DNA of 64,000 nt from Microbacterium sp. BH-3-3-3. Lineage in GTDB: Bacteria; Actinomycetota; Actinomycetes; Actinomycetales; Microbacteriaceae. The stretch lies in assembly GCF_007679045.1 (NCBI RefSeq), contig NZ_VEFS01000001.1:117422-181421 (forward strand). Reading direction: 5' to 3'. A program made the position numbers and the translations under genes. Shown piece by piece: positions 1 to 7,837 of the stretch. Numbering within the stretch: position 1 is the stretch's first letter; every line of letters starts with the position of its first letter. Below the pieces are notes generated by a model. The model searched no databases. It saw nothing but the letters and a program-made list of their open reading frames with translations, and had not been told where the DNA came from.

Positions 1-596
1 CGATCACCTCGAGCGGGTGGGCCAAGGTGCACCCCGGCACCATCGACGTGCTGATCGGCAGCCCGTCGGCCATCAACTTCGACGGGCCGCACCCCAGCGT
101 GCGCGACGTGTGGAAGCTCGAGGAAGCCCTCGCGACCATCGAGAGCGAGTACGACCTCGTGCTCATCGACTGCGCCCCCTCGCTCAACGCCCTCACGCGC
201 ACCGCGTGGGCCGCGAGCGACCGCGTCGTGGTCGTCACCGAGCCCGGCCTGTTCTCCGTCGCCGCTGCCGACCGCGCTCTGCGCGCGATCGAGGAGATCC
301 GCCGCGGTCTCTCGCCGCGCCTGCAGCCCCTCGGCGTCGTGGTCAACCGCGTGCGCCCGCAGTCGATCGAGCACCAGTTCCGCATCAAAGAACTGCGCGA
401 CATGTTCGGCCCGCTCGTGCTCAACCCGCAGCTGCCCGAGCGCACCTCGCTCCAGCAGGCGCAGGGTGCCGCCAAGCCGCTGCACGTGTGGCCCGGCGAC
501 TCCGCGCAGGAACTCGCGGCCGACTTCGACGCGCTTCTCGACCGGATCGTGCGCACCGGCCGCATCCCGGTCGAGTCCGAGGCCCCGCAGGCCTGA
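1..596 (+). CDS. ParA/Soj-type P-loop ATPase, C-terminal part
   Basis: The gene is cut by the left edge; the open frame runs from base 3 and about 198 C-terminal residues are visible. The Walker A motif lies outside the window. What remains fits the ParA/MinD fold: the Walker B-like strand YDLVLIDCAPS near residue 52, then VVVVTEPGLFSV, and GVVVNRVRP. In the family, ATP-driven dimers bind DNA and move chromosomal or polar cargo. A GTG at 27 lies inside the fold and is not a credible start. In many actinobacteria a ParA gene sits beside scpA/scpB, and those genes occur at the other end of this window on the opposite strand, but no link can be shown. It converges on the MerR gene at 955-1500. 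Confidence 0.85.
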   Translation, partial: ITSSGWAKVHPGTIDVLIGSPSAINFDGPHPSVRDVWKLEEALATIESEYDLVLIDCAPSLNALTRTAWAASDRVVVVTEPGLFSVAAADRALRAIEEIRRGLSPRLQPLGVVVNRVRPQSIEHQFRIKELRDMFGPLVLNPQLPERTSLQQAQGAAKPLHVWPGDSAQELAADFDALLDRIVRTGRIPVESEAPQA

Positions 597-675
597 TCCT
601 TTCCACGAAGACGCCGTCCCGCTGCCTCGCAGCCGGGCGGCGTCTCTCGTTCGCGCCCGGGCCACTGGCACGGAC

Positions 676-901
676 TCAGGTCCCTGAGCCTGTCGAAGGG
701 CCCGGGACCCGCGTCCGCAAAAACACAGGTCCCTGAGCCTGCCGAAGGGCCCGGGACCCGCGTTCGTACGAACCCAGGTCCCTGCGCCTGCCGAAGGGCC
801 CGGGACCCGCCGCGGACGAACCCAGGTCCCCGAGCCTGTCGAAGGGTCCGGGACCCGCCGCGGCACCGGTGGCTTCGACAAGCTCAGGGACCTCGAGCTC
901 C
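676..901. repeat. REP-like repeat cluster (four direct copies plus one inverted)
   Basis: Four direct copies of a unit beginning GGTCCCTGAGCCTGTCGAAG start near 678, 727, 777 and 825, a period of about 49 bases, with single-base variants such as GCCTGCC and TGCGCC. An inverted copy, CTTCGACAAGCTCAGGGACC, lies near 876-895. The same family forms the array at 54482-55010, enters the start of rluB, and lies inside the scpA frame. Its position between two convergent 3' ends is typical of repetitive extragenic palindromes. Confidence 0.85.
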
Positions 902-911
902 ACAAAGCAGA

Positions 912-937
912 ATCCCGGATGCCATGGCATCCGGGAT
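912..937. terminator. Perfect 26-bp palindrome, likely bidirectional terminator
   Basis: The palindrome is centred on GGATGCCATGGCATCC with extra G/C pairs outside. It lies just beyond the stop of the minus-strand MerR gene and could also serve the ParA gene. No clear T-run follows, as is common in high-G+C actinobacteria. The same core occurs in the hairpin at 48710-48741. Confidence 0.6.
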
Positions 938-954
938 CTCGAAGATGAAACGCG

Positions 955-1500
955 TCAGGCGGTGCGGGCGGCCCGGCGGGCGGCGAGCTCGTCGACGGCG
1001 TCGGGCGTCGCCTTCTCGAAGTCGACGAGCGTGGATTCGACCTCGCGCAGCACCTTGCCGACGGCGATGCCGAAGACGCCCTGACCGCGGCTGACGAGGT
1101 CGATGACCTCGTCGTTCGAGGTGCACAGGTAGACCGAGGCGCCATCGCTCATGAGGGTCGTTCCGGCGAGGTCGCGGATGCCGGCGGCGCGCAGCTGGTC
1201 GACCGCGGTGCGGATCTGCTGCAGCGAGATACCGGTGTCGAGCAGGCGCTTGACGAGCTTGAGCACGAGGATGTCGCGGAAGCCGTAGAGACGCTGCGAC
1301 CCGGAGCCGCTCGCACCGCGGACCGTCGGGACGACGAGTTCGGTGCGGGCCCAGTAGTCGAGCTGGCGGTACGTGATCCCGGCGGCGCGAGCGGCGACCG
1401 CACCGCGGTAACCGGTGTCGTCGTCCATCTCGGGCAGACCGTCGGTGAAGAGGAGGTCGGTGGCGAACCGGGGTTCGCCGACTGCGTCGCCAGCGTTCAT
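955..1500 (-). CDS. MerR-family transcriptional regulator (Rv1830-like)
   Basis: This is a DNA-binding regulator of about 181 residues. The N-terminal winged helix contains YRQLDYWAR and the helix QRLYGFRDILVLKLVKRLLDTG (given here as two blocks), typical of MerR proteins; the C-terminal half is helical and has no metal-binding cysteine cluster. ATG at 1500 is chosen because AGGAGGG precedes it by seven bases; a GTG at 1533 would add 11 residues with a poorer site. With FtsR and GarA just upstream on the same strand, the order matches Rv1827-Rv1828-Rv1830 of mycobacteria, but the nuclease gene between the last two is absent here. It probably takes part in division or growth control; targets cannot be inferred. 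Confidence 0.85.
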   Translation of the reverse strand: MNAGDAVGEPRFATDLLFTDGLPEMDDDTGYRGAVAARAAGITYRQLDYWARTELVVPTVRGASGSGSQRLYGFRDILVLKLVKRLLDTGISLQQIRTAVDQLRAAGIRDLAGTTLMSDGASVYLCTSNDEVIDLVSRGQGVFGIAVGKVLREVESTLVDFEKATPDAVDELAARRAARTA

Positions 1501-1594
1501 GCTCGCGCCCTCCTCATCTGTCGTTTCCTCCACGCTAGATCAGCGAGGGTCCCCCGGCAATGACATCCGCTCCGAGGGCCGCGGCGTGTCGCAC

Positions 1595-2281
1595 TCAGGA
1601 CAGGATCCGCTCCAGCGCCTCGCGCACGAACATGCCGCGGACCTCGTCGAGACGCGCCGCGAGCTCGGGAGCGAGCTCGTTCGCCTTCGCGCGCGACGAG
1701 GCGTCGGGGCGCCGCAGCAGGGCCGACAGAGCCGATTCGACGAGCGAGACCTCGCGCTCCGCACTCTGGCGCAGGGCGCGCACGTGACGCGGCTCGATGC
1801 CGTGGCGATCCAACGCCACGAGCGAGCGCAGCAGCGTCACCGTCTGCTCGGGATATGTGTCGGATGCCGTGATGACGCCGGTGCTGATCGCGTCGTTGAG
1901 CAGCTGCGGAGCGGAACCCGCGGCCGCCAGCAGCTCGTCGCGGCGGTAGCGGCGCGGCGTGTTCGTCATCGACGGGATCGACGTCGGCGGAGCGGGATTG
2001 CGGCCCGCGTCGAGCTCGGCGAGGTAGTCGCGGATCACGACGAGCGGCAGGTAGTGGTCGCGCTGCAGCGTGAGCGCCATGCGCAGGCGCTCGAGATCGG
2101 CGGGCGAGAACTTGCGGTAGCCCGACTCGGTGCGCGTGGGCGTGACGATGCCCTGCACCTCGAGGAAGCGCAGCTTGCTCGAGGTCAACGCCGGGAAGTC
2201 GGGGGTGAGGCGGGCGAGCACCTGGCCGATGCTGAGCAGCCCCGCAGCCGCCTGACGACTACGGGAGGGGGCTGCCGGCAT
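1595..2281 (-). CDS. ftsR: FtsR, MerR-type activator of cell division
   Basis: This 228-residue MerR-type protein has an N-terminal winged helix (LSIGQVLARLTPDFP, then SKLRFLEVQGI and SGYRKFS) and a long helical effector or dimer region. In Corynebacterium glutamicum the orthologue activates ftsZ and other division genes. The ATG at 2281 shares one base with the TGA of garA (TGATG), so the two are almost certainly translationally coupled. The MerR gene downstream follows after 94 bases. Confidence 0.88.
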   Translation of the reverse strand: MPAAPSRSRQAAAGLLSIGQVLARLTPDFPALTSSKLRFLEVQGIVTPTRTESGYRKFSPADLERLRMALTLQRDHYLPLVVIRDYLAELDAGRNPAPPTSIPSMTNTPRRYRRDELLAAAGSAPQLLNDAISTGVITASDTYPEQTVTLLRSLVALDRHGIEPRHVRALRQSAEREVSLVESALSALLRRPDASSRAKANELAPELAARLDEVRGMFVREALERILS

Positions 2282-2769
2282 CAGCGATCAGCCGCGGGCA
2301 GATCGACCGGCGAACCGAAGAAGTTGAGGCGGAACTTGCCGATGCGCACCTCGGAGCCGTTGACGAGCGCCGAACGATCGACCCGCTCGCCGTTGACGTA
2401 GCTGCCGTTGAGCGAGCGCTGGTCGACGATCTCGAACGAGGTGCCGGTGCGGGTGATCTCGGCGTGACGACGAGACACGGTCACGTCGTCGAAGAAGAGG
2501 TCGGCCTCGGGGTGACGTCCGACGGTGGTGACGTCAGTGTCGAGCAGGTAGCGGGCGCCGGTCGTCGGGCCGGAGCGGACGATCAGCAACGCGGCGCCGG
2601 AGGGCAGTGCGTCGATCGCCTCGAGCTCGGCCTCGCTGAGGTCGGCCCCGAAGGGGACGAACGACAGATCGGCGTCGTGGGTCTGGGTCGTGTCGTGCGC
2701 CCGGTCGTTCGCTGCGGCGTCGGCCGCGCGTCGGATGTCGTCGCGCTCGAATCGGCTGGTCTCGTCCAC
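2281..2769 (-). CDS. garA: GarA/OdhI-type FHA-domain regulator
   Basis: A protein of about 162 residues with a C-terminal forkhead-associated domain: TTVGRHPEADLFFDD, SRRHAEI, then RSLNGSYVNG. The short N-terminal tail has DETSRFERDD, the position of the phosphothreonine motif (ETTS in mycobacteria) that Ser/Thr kinases modify. In the family the unphosphorylated protein binds and inhibits 2-oxoglutarate dehydrogenase and controls glutamate metabolism. GTG at 2769 is preferred because AGAAGGAGAA precedes it; a longer frame to 2880 has no comparable site. The usual double Thr is Thr-Ser here. The gene for a 2-oxoglutarate dehydrogenase-type E3 (lpdA) lies about 1 kb away on the other strand. 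Confidence 0.88.
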   Translation of the reverse strand: MDETSRFERDDIRRAADAAANDRAHDTTQTHDADLSFVPFGADLSEAELEAIDALPSGAALLIVRSGPTTGARYLLDTDVTTVGRHPEADLFFDDVTVSRRHAEITRTGTSFEIVDQRSLNGSYVNGERVDRSALVNGSEVRIGKFRLNFFGSPVDLPAADR

Positions 2770-3063
2770 GGCTTCTCCTTCTGTTTCACCATAACCGATC
2801 GGTCGACGAGGGGGAGGTCGACCGATCTCGAGCGGGCCATGGCGATGCGTGTTTACGTCTCGATCCGTCGACACCGACACCGCGGTTCGGGCCGCGGAGA
2901 CGACCGACGAGACACTCGAACCTATCGACCCGGGCGGGGCCGTGTCGAGTCTGCTTCACCCCGACACGCCCACGATCGCGAAAGCGCTCCCGAATCGGGG
3001 GCCGCGCATCGGCCGCAGCCCGCTCCCAGGCCCGGTGTCGGAGGTCGTCAGTAGGGTCGAGGA

Positions 3064-3726
3064 GTGACCTCTTCTCCGACCCCGCACCGCCGGGCCCGCC
3101 TGCCCCGCTGGACCGCCGCGCTGGCCGCCGGTCTGCTCGCCGCAGCCGCTCTGCTCGTGCCCGCTCTGCCCGCCGCCGCGCACGACGAGCTGGTCTCCAC
3201 CGACCCCTCCGCCGACGCCGTGCTCGACGCCCTTCCCGCGCAGATCACCTTCACCTTCAGCGCCGACGTCCTCACCGACGCCGGGGCGACGGTCGTCGAG
3301 GTGAAGGACGCATCGGGGGCCTCGCTGGCCGATGGCGCGCCCGAGGTCTCGGGCACCACGGTCACGCAGTCGCTGGCGGGCGCGGCATCCGGAGCGGTCA
3401 GCGTCGTCTGGCGCGTCGTGTCGAGCGACGGCCACCCCATCAGCGGCGATTTCGCCTTCACGGTGCCGGCCGCAGCGCCCACCCCCTCGGCGACTCCCAC
3501 GACGACCACCCCCGCAGTGAGCCCGACCCCGTCTGCGACGTCCGCACCGAGCGCTGATCCGACCTCGAGCGCGACCGCGGCACCGGTCGACGAGGCTTCC
3601 GCACCCTCTCCCCTGCCCTGGATCCTGCTCGCGGTGATCCTCGTGATCGTGGCCGGGGTGCTGGTCTACGTCTTCGCCTCCCGCAGCGGCCGCAAGACCG
3701 CCGGTGGCGGCACCGCCGGGCGATAG
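3064..3726 (+). CDS. CopC-domain exported copper-resistance-like protein
   Basis: This 220-residue protein has a signal peptide (residues 1-39) ending in PAAA before HDELVSTDP, so the mature chain starts with His, the classic CopC copper ligand. The CopC domain covers about residues 40-135 and contains the second ligand region SSDGHPISGDF. A Thr/Ser/Pro/Ala-rich linker (about 138-180) leads to one C-terminal membrane helix and a basic tail, so it is likely anchored with the domain outside. GTG at 3064 follows GAGGAG. The stop is nine bases before lpdA, so the two may be cotranscribed although functionally unrelated. Confidence 0.85.
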   Translation: MTSSPTPHRRARLPRWTAALAAGLLAAAALLVPALPAAAHDELVSTDPSADAVLDALPAQITFTFSADVLTDAGATVVEVKDASGASLADGAPEVSGTTVTQSLAGAASGAVSVVWRVVSSDGHPISGDFAFTVPAAAPTPSATPTTTTPAVSPTPSATSAPSADPTSSATAAPVDEASAPSPLPWILLAVILVIVAGVLVYVFASRSGRKTAGGGTAGR

Positions 3727-3735
3727 GCTGGAACC

Positions 3736-5133
3736 ATGCCTCATTACGATCTGGTCATTCTTGGTGCGGGTCCCGGCGGGTACGTCGCCGCCGTCCGCGG
3801 CGCACAGCTCGGACTGTCGGTCGCGATCGTCGAAGAGAAGTACTGGGGCGGTGTGTGCCTTAACGTGGGCTGCATCCCCTCCAAGGCCCTCCTGCGCAAC
3901 GCCGACCTCGCGCACACGTTCCACGCGAAGGCCGACCTGTTCGGCATCTCGGGTGACGTCACCTTCGACTTCGGCAAGGCGTTCGACCGCTCGCGCAGCG
4001 TCGCCGCCGGCCACGTCAAGGGCATCCACTACCTGATGAAGAAGAACAAGGTCACCGAGTACGAGGGCCGCGGCTTCTTCGCCGACGACCACACGATCGA
4101 CGTGACCAAGACCGACGGCTCCAAGGAGCAGGTCACGTTCGACAACGTCATCATCGCCACGGGTTCGACCGTGCGCCTCCTCCCCGGCGTCACCCTGTCG
4201 GAGAACGTCGTCACCTACGAGGAGCAGATCCTCACCCGCGAGCTCCCCGAGTCGATCGTCATCGTCGGCGCCGGCGCCATCGGCATGGAGTTCGCGTACG
4301 TCATGACGAACTACGGCGTGAAGGTCACGATCATCGAGTTCCTCGACCGTGCACTGCCGAACGAAGACGCCGAGGTCTCGAAGGAGATCCAGAAGCAGTA
4401 CAAGGGCTACGGCGTCGACATCCTCACCTCGACCAAGGTCGAGTCGGTCACCGACCACGGCGACAAGGTCACCGTCGCCTACACGGCGAAGGACGGCTCG
4501 CAGAGCTCGATCGACGCCGACCGCGTGCTCATGTCGATCGGCTTCGCCCCCAAGGTCGACGGCTTCGGTCTCGAGAACACCGGCGTCAAGCTGACCGAGC
4601 GCGGCGCCATCGAGATCGACGACCACATGCGCACCAACGTGCCGCACATCTACTCGATCGGCGACGTCACCGCCAAGCTGCAGCTGGCCCACGTGGCCGA
4701 AGCGCAGGGCGTCGTGGCCGCCGAGACCATCGCCGGCGCCGAGACGCAGACGCTGGGCGACTACCGCAACATGCCCCGCGCCACCTTCTGCAACCCGCAG
4801 GTCGCCTCGTTCGGCCTCACCGAGCAGCAGGCGCGCGACGCCGGTCACGACATCAAGGTCGCGAAGTTCCCCTTCTCGGCCAACGGCAAGGCCAACGGCC
4901 TCGGCGAGCCCGTCGGCTTCGTCAAGCTCGTCGCCGACGCCGAGACGCTCGAGCTCATCGGCGGCCACCTCATCGGCCCCGACGTGTCGGAGCTGCTGCC
5001 CGAGCTGACCCTCGCGCAGAAGTGGGACCTCACCGCTCTCGAGGCCGCACGCAACGTGCACACCCACCCGACGCTGTCGGAAGGCCTGCAGGAGGCCTTC
5101 CACGGCCTCACCGGCCACATGATCAACCTCTGA
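3736..5133 (+). CDS. lpdA: Dihydrolipoyl dehydrogenase (E3)
   Basis: A 465-residue flavoprotein disulfide reductase that reoxidises dihydrolipoamide in 2-oxo acid dehydrogenase complexes (and the glycine cleavage system), passing electrons to NAD+. Visible are the FAD-binding GAGPGG (residues 10-15), the redox pair CLNVGC (41-46), the NAD-binding GAGAIGMEF near 178, the second FAD motif [13 protein letters not shown] near 312, and the catalytic [13 protein letters not shown] near the C terminus. Length and motifs are complete. No E1 or E2 genes are adjacent. A strong hairpin follows the stop. Confidence 0.97.
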   Translation: MPHYDLVILGAGPGGYVAAVRGAQLGLSVAIVEEKYWGGVCLNVGCIPSKALLRNADLAHTFHAKADLFGISGDVTFDFGKAFDRSRSVAAGHVKGIHYLMKKNKVTEYEGRGFFADDHTIDVTKTDGSKEQVTFDNVIIATGSTVRLLPGVTLSENVVTYEEQILTRELPESIVIVGAGAIGMEFAYVMTNYGVKVTIIEFLDRALPNEDAEVSKEIQKQYKGYGVDILTSTKVESVTDHGDKVTVAYTAKDGSQSSIDADRVLMSIGFAPKVDGFGLENTGVKLTERGAIEIDDHMRTNVPHIYSIGDVTAKLQLAHVAEAQGVVAAETIAGAETQTLGDYRNMPRATFCNPQVASFGLTEQQARDAGHDIKVAKFPFSANGKANGLGEPVGFVKLVADAETLELIGGHLIGPDVSELLPELTLAQKWDLTALEAARNVHTHPTLSEGLQEAFHGLTGHMINL

Positions 5134-5145
5134 TCAGCTGATCGA

Positions 5146-5182
5146 CGAAAGGCCCGCCCGGTTCGCCCGGGCGGGCCTTTCG
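5146..5182. terminator. Rho-independent-like terminator of lpdA
   Basis: A 16-bp perfect stem (CGAAAGGCCCGCCCGG and its complement) surrounds a 5-base loop TTCGC, 13 bases after the lpdA stop. It is one of the strongest hairpins in the window. Confidence 0.85.
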
Positions 5183-5239
5183 TGATCTCGAGGGTCTGGG
5201 CTGCGGCCGTGACGTCGTTCGCGGCGCGAGGAACACCGC

Positions 5240-5304
5240 GAGACTGCATCTCGCTGACAACTCTGCGTCACGCTGCAACGAACTCGTCAGCGAGATGCAG
5301 TCTC
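5240..5304. repeat. 65-bp palindromic element, copy 1
   Basis: Left arm GAGACTGCATCTCGCTGAC (5240-5258), a 27-base centre, and the perfect complementary arm GTCAGCGAGATGCAGTCTC (5286-5304). Two further copies, at 56463 and 57859, have identical arms and exactly the same 27-base centre length. It sits between the lpdA terminator and the stop of the minus-strand CYTH gene. Confidence 0.9.
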
Positions 5305-5384
5305 GGCGTCAGGAGCGCCCGCGAGAGCGAACCCGGGGGCTTTGCGCGGGCTCAGTGCCCCAGAGTGCCGGCTCACGCGCGGGC

Positions 5385-6044
5385 TCAGTGCCCCAGAGCG
5401 CGGCCGAGCTTCGATCCGGATGCCGCGGGGCGGCCCCCGGCGGCGGCCACGGCCGCGTCGACCGCGGCGAAGAACTCCGCGCGCCCGGCATCGTCGGAGG
5501 GGCCGGCGGGGCCGAGCTCCACCTCCCACTCGCGCCAGGACGAGTCGACACCGCGTCGCTCGTCACGGGCCTGCACCCGGTCGTCGACGAACTCCGCGAC
5601 GAGGGCGCCCTCGGCATCCGTCAACGCGTACGCGGTGCGCTGGTTGCGCACGCGCGCGAGCGGGAGGAACGGCGGTCGCGCCCACGCGGAGACGGCTTCT
5701 TGGATCCCAGCCGGAACGACGGGATCGGCGTCGTCGTCGGCCACCTCGCCGAGCGGCCACTGGGTCTCGCGTCGCCCACCGCCCTCGCGGGGGCCCTTCA
5801 CGTGCCAGCCCTCGTCGGGCCCGCCGCGACGGCGGCGCACCGCGATGCCCTTGCGGGACAGATCGTGGTGCGCCGTGTCGACGTAGCGGGCGTCGAGGTC
5901 GCGCGGTTCGGGCTCCCCGACACTCACCACACCCGGCAGCGCCGACCAATCGGGAAGGGGCGTGTCGTCATCGACGTCGTACTTCGACTCGATCTCGACG
6001 TTCGAGGCCCCGGATGCCGAGCCGCCCGAGGGGCCTGCGCTCAA
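5385..6044 (-). CDS. CYTH-domain phosphohydrolase
   Basis: A 219-residue protein starting, after a short Ser/Gly-rich lead, with the CYTH signature VEIESKY (ExExK). Further charged strands follow: RYVDT, AVRRRRGG, WHVKGPR and a late WEVELG. CYTH enzymes form an eight-stranded tunnel that binds triphosphate-containing substrates with two metals; family activities include thiamine triphosphatase, inorganic triphosphatase and class IV adenylate cyclase. Which applies cannot be decided; no CHAD domain is attached. The ATG overlaps the stop of the 75-aa gene upstream by four bases (ATGA), so they form an operon. Confidence 0.82.
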   Translation of the reverse strand: MSAGPSGGSASGASNVEIESKYDVDDDTPLPDWSALPGVVSVGEPEPRDLDARYVDTAHHDLSRKGIAVRRRRGGPDEGWHVKGPREGGGRRETQWPLGEVADDDADPVVPAGIQEAVSAWARPPFLPLARVRNQRTAYALTDAEGALVAEFVDDRVQARDERRGVDSSWREWEVELGPAGPSDDAGRAEFFAAVDAAVAAAGGRPAASGSKLGRALGH

Positions 6045-6268
6045 TCGTCGCGTCCGTCGGCGTCGGGGTTGATGTCTTCGGTCTCTTCGGCGAACACGAA
6101 GACCGCCTGCGTGGGGCCGTCGGAGTCGCCCGTGTTCTCGAGACCGCCGTCGCGGCGGTAGACGAGCTGACCCTCGCTGTAGGGCATGATCAGCGTGTCG
6201 TCGGACTCGTTGTCGAGGGGAAGGACCTGCCCGTCGAGCGGGCCTCCGGAAAGTCGTGCGATAGCCAT
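6041..6268 (-). CDS. Small conserved-type hypothetical protein (75 aa)
   Basis: Not recognised. It starts MAIARLSGGPLDGQVLPL and ends in a strongly acidic tail (EETEDINPDADGRDD), with no membrane segment or cysteine. It is transcribed ahead of the CYTH gene with a four-base overlap, which supports it being translated. The acidic tail and small size suggest a soluble protein; no function is proposed. Confidence 0.7.
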   Translation of the reverse strand: MAIARLSGGPLDGQVLPLDNESDDTLIMPYSEGQLVYRRDGGLENTGDSDGPTQAVFVFAEETEDINPDADGRDD

Positions 6269-6336
6269 GACCTCAGCGTAGACGGCGCCCTCCGTGCGGG
6301 CCGGTGACTTGACAGGGCTCGCCTAGAATCGCTCGG

Positions 6337-7092
6337 GTGACGACGACCGACCTGCCCGGAGATCGCCCGTTCGTCCTGCTGGCCACGCGCGCGGAGGACC
6401 GCCCGGCCGACGAGGAGTACGCGCTCTTCCTGCGGTATACGGGCCTCCCACCCGAACGGCTGCGCCGCATCCGTCTCGAACGCGATGCCCTCCCCGCGCT
6501 CGATCTCGACGAGGTGTCGGGCATCCTCGTCGGCGGAAGCCCCTTCAACGCCTCCGACCCGTTCGAGCGCAAGTCGGCGGTGCAGCGCCGAGTCGAGGCC
6601 GAGATGGCCGCCCTGGTCGACGAGGTGGTCGCTCGCGACCTGCCTTTCTTGGGCGCGTGCTACGGCGTCGGCACTCTCGGGACGCACCTCGGAGCCCCCA
6701 TCGACGGCACCTTCGCCGAACCCATCAGCGTCGTCGACGTGACCCTCACCGAGGCGGGGCGCGCCGATCCGCTCGCCGCGGGCCTGCCCTCGACCTTCTC
6801 CGCCTTCGTCGGCCACAAAGAGGCGATCAGCGCCCTCCCGCCCGAGGCGGTGTTGCTGGGGTCGTCGCCGACGTGCCCGGTGCAGATGTTCCGTCTCGGA
6901 TCCCATGTGTATGCGACGCAGTTCCATCCCGAGCTCGACGTCGACGGCATCGTCACGCGTATCCACGCCTACGCGGAGTACGGCTACTTCGCCTCCGACG
7001 AGCTCGACCTCACCCTCTCGGCAGTGCGCCGCGCCCCCGTGACGGAACCGTCGCGGATGCTGCGCACGTTCGTCGAGCGCTACGCCCGCTGA
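6337..7092 (+). CDS. Class I glutamine amidotransferase-like protein
   Basis: A 251-residue stand-alone GATase1-fold protein. The nucleophile elbow is LGACYGVGTLG (Cys near 108), and the His/Glu of the triad are in TQFHPELD near 197. An oxyanion strand, ILVGGSP, lies near residue 63. The domain normally hydrolyses glutamine and channels ammonia to a partner, but many stand-alone members act on other gamma-glutamyl compounds. No synthase partner is adjacent, so the substrate is unknown. GTG at 6337 gives the earliest start that keeps the first beta strand. Confidence 0.82.
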   Translation: MTTTDLPGDRPFVLLATRAEDRPADEEYALFLRYTGLPPERLRRIRLERDALPALDLDEVSGILVGGSPFNASDPFERKSAVQRRVEAEMAALVDEVVARDLPFLGACYGVGTLGTHLGAPIDGTFAEPISVVDVTLTEAGRADPLAAGLPSTFSAFVGHKEAISALPPEAVLLGSSPTCPVQMFRLGSHVYATQFHPELDVDGIVTRIHAYAEYGYFASDELDLTLSAVRRAPVTEPSRMLRTFVERYAR

Positions 7093-7114
7093 CCTCGGCG
7101 GCTCGGCGCTGACC

Positions 7115-7837
7115 TCAGCGCACGCGCACCGTCGAGCGTGCGAGCACGATCGGCGCGGTGACCGCGGGGTGCGCGAGCCGCAGGTACGGCTCGAGCCCGA
7201 GGTCGACCAGGTGCACGCTCCCCGCCAGCTCGGGACCGCGCCCGCGCACGAGGCCGGCCTTGACCGCGCCGAAGGTGACGGTGACATCGGCGGCGAGCAC
7301 GGCGGCATCCGCCGTCCCGTCATCGGGGTCGAGGCCGCTGGGCAGATCGACGGCGACGATGCGGGGACGAGCGTCGAGCGCGAGGATCTTCTCGACGAGC
7401 GCACGGGCGCTGCCACGCAGCCGCCGGTCGGCGAGACGGCCGATGCCGAGGATCCCGTCGACCACGACGCGGTAGTCGGCGATCCGCGCGCACGCGTCGG
7501 TTCCCGAGCACTCGCGCACACCCGCGGCGACAGCCGCGTCGAGCGCCGCGCGATGCACGCGGTCGCGCACGAGCACGACGTCGACCGAGGCTCCCGCGCG
7601 GGCCAACTCGGCCGCGGCGTACAGGGCGTCTCCGCCGTTGTCACCCGCGCCCGCGAGGACGAGCACCGGCCCCGGATGGGCCGCGAGCTCGTCGGAGACC
7701 ACGTCGGCCAGAGCCGCCGCCGCATGGCGCATCAGGGGCACGCCCTGCTCGAGCAGCGGCTTCTCGGCGGCGCGCACGGCGTCGGCCGTATAGGCCGGTG
7801 TGCGCTCGGCCGCGAGCGGGGCCGCGCGCTCAGACAT
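7115..7837 (-). CDS. nnrE: NAD(P)H-hydrate epimerase (YjeF N-terminal type)
   Basis: A 240-residue Rossmann-like protein. The motifs AGAGDNGGDALYAA, VDGILGIG and VAVDLPSGLDPDDG are those of the YjeF N-terminal domain, which epimerises damaged R-NAD(P)HX to the S form for repair by a dehydratase. The dehydratase half (NnrD), fused in many bacteria, is absent; this protein ends after the epimerase fold. ATG at 7837 overlaps the last eight bases of the upstream YihY gene, indicating coupled translation. Confidence 0.87.
   Translation of the reverse strand: MSERAAPLAAERTPAYTADAVRAAEKPLLEQGVPLMRHAAAALADVVSDELAAHPGPVLVLAGAGDNGGDALYAAAELARAGASVDVVLVRDRVHRAALDAAVAAGVRECSGTDACARIADYRVVVDGILGIGRLADRRLRGSARALVEKILALDARPRIVAVDLPSGLDPDDGTADAAVLAADVTVTFGAVKAGLVRGRGPELAGSVHLVDLGLEPYLRLAHPAVTAPIVLARSTVRVR

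Larger units (their letters stand above)
597..954. other. Gene-free stretch made of palindromic repeats and a hairpin
   Basis: This 358-base gap between the convergent ParA and MerR genes holds no credible gene. Bases 676-901 are repeat copies and bases 912-937 a perfect palindrome; both are entered separately. The remainder shows nothing recognisable. Confidence 0.7.

Noticed and set aside
1..596. ParA gene as the partner of scpA with the window wrapping into a circle
   Set aside because: They lie at opposite ends on opposite strands and no sequence joins them; a plasmid or wrap-around is unsupported.
2956..5118. Long minus-strand open frame opposite copC and lpdA
   Set aside because: It overlaps two well-identified plus-strand genes and its translation has no family-like motif.
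6308..6325. TTGACA and TAGAAT before the amidotransferase gene
   Set aside because: The spacing is only nine bases, too short for a sigma70-type promoter.
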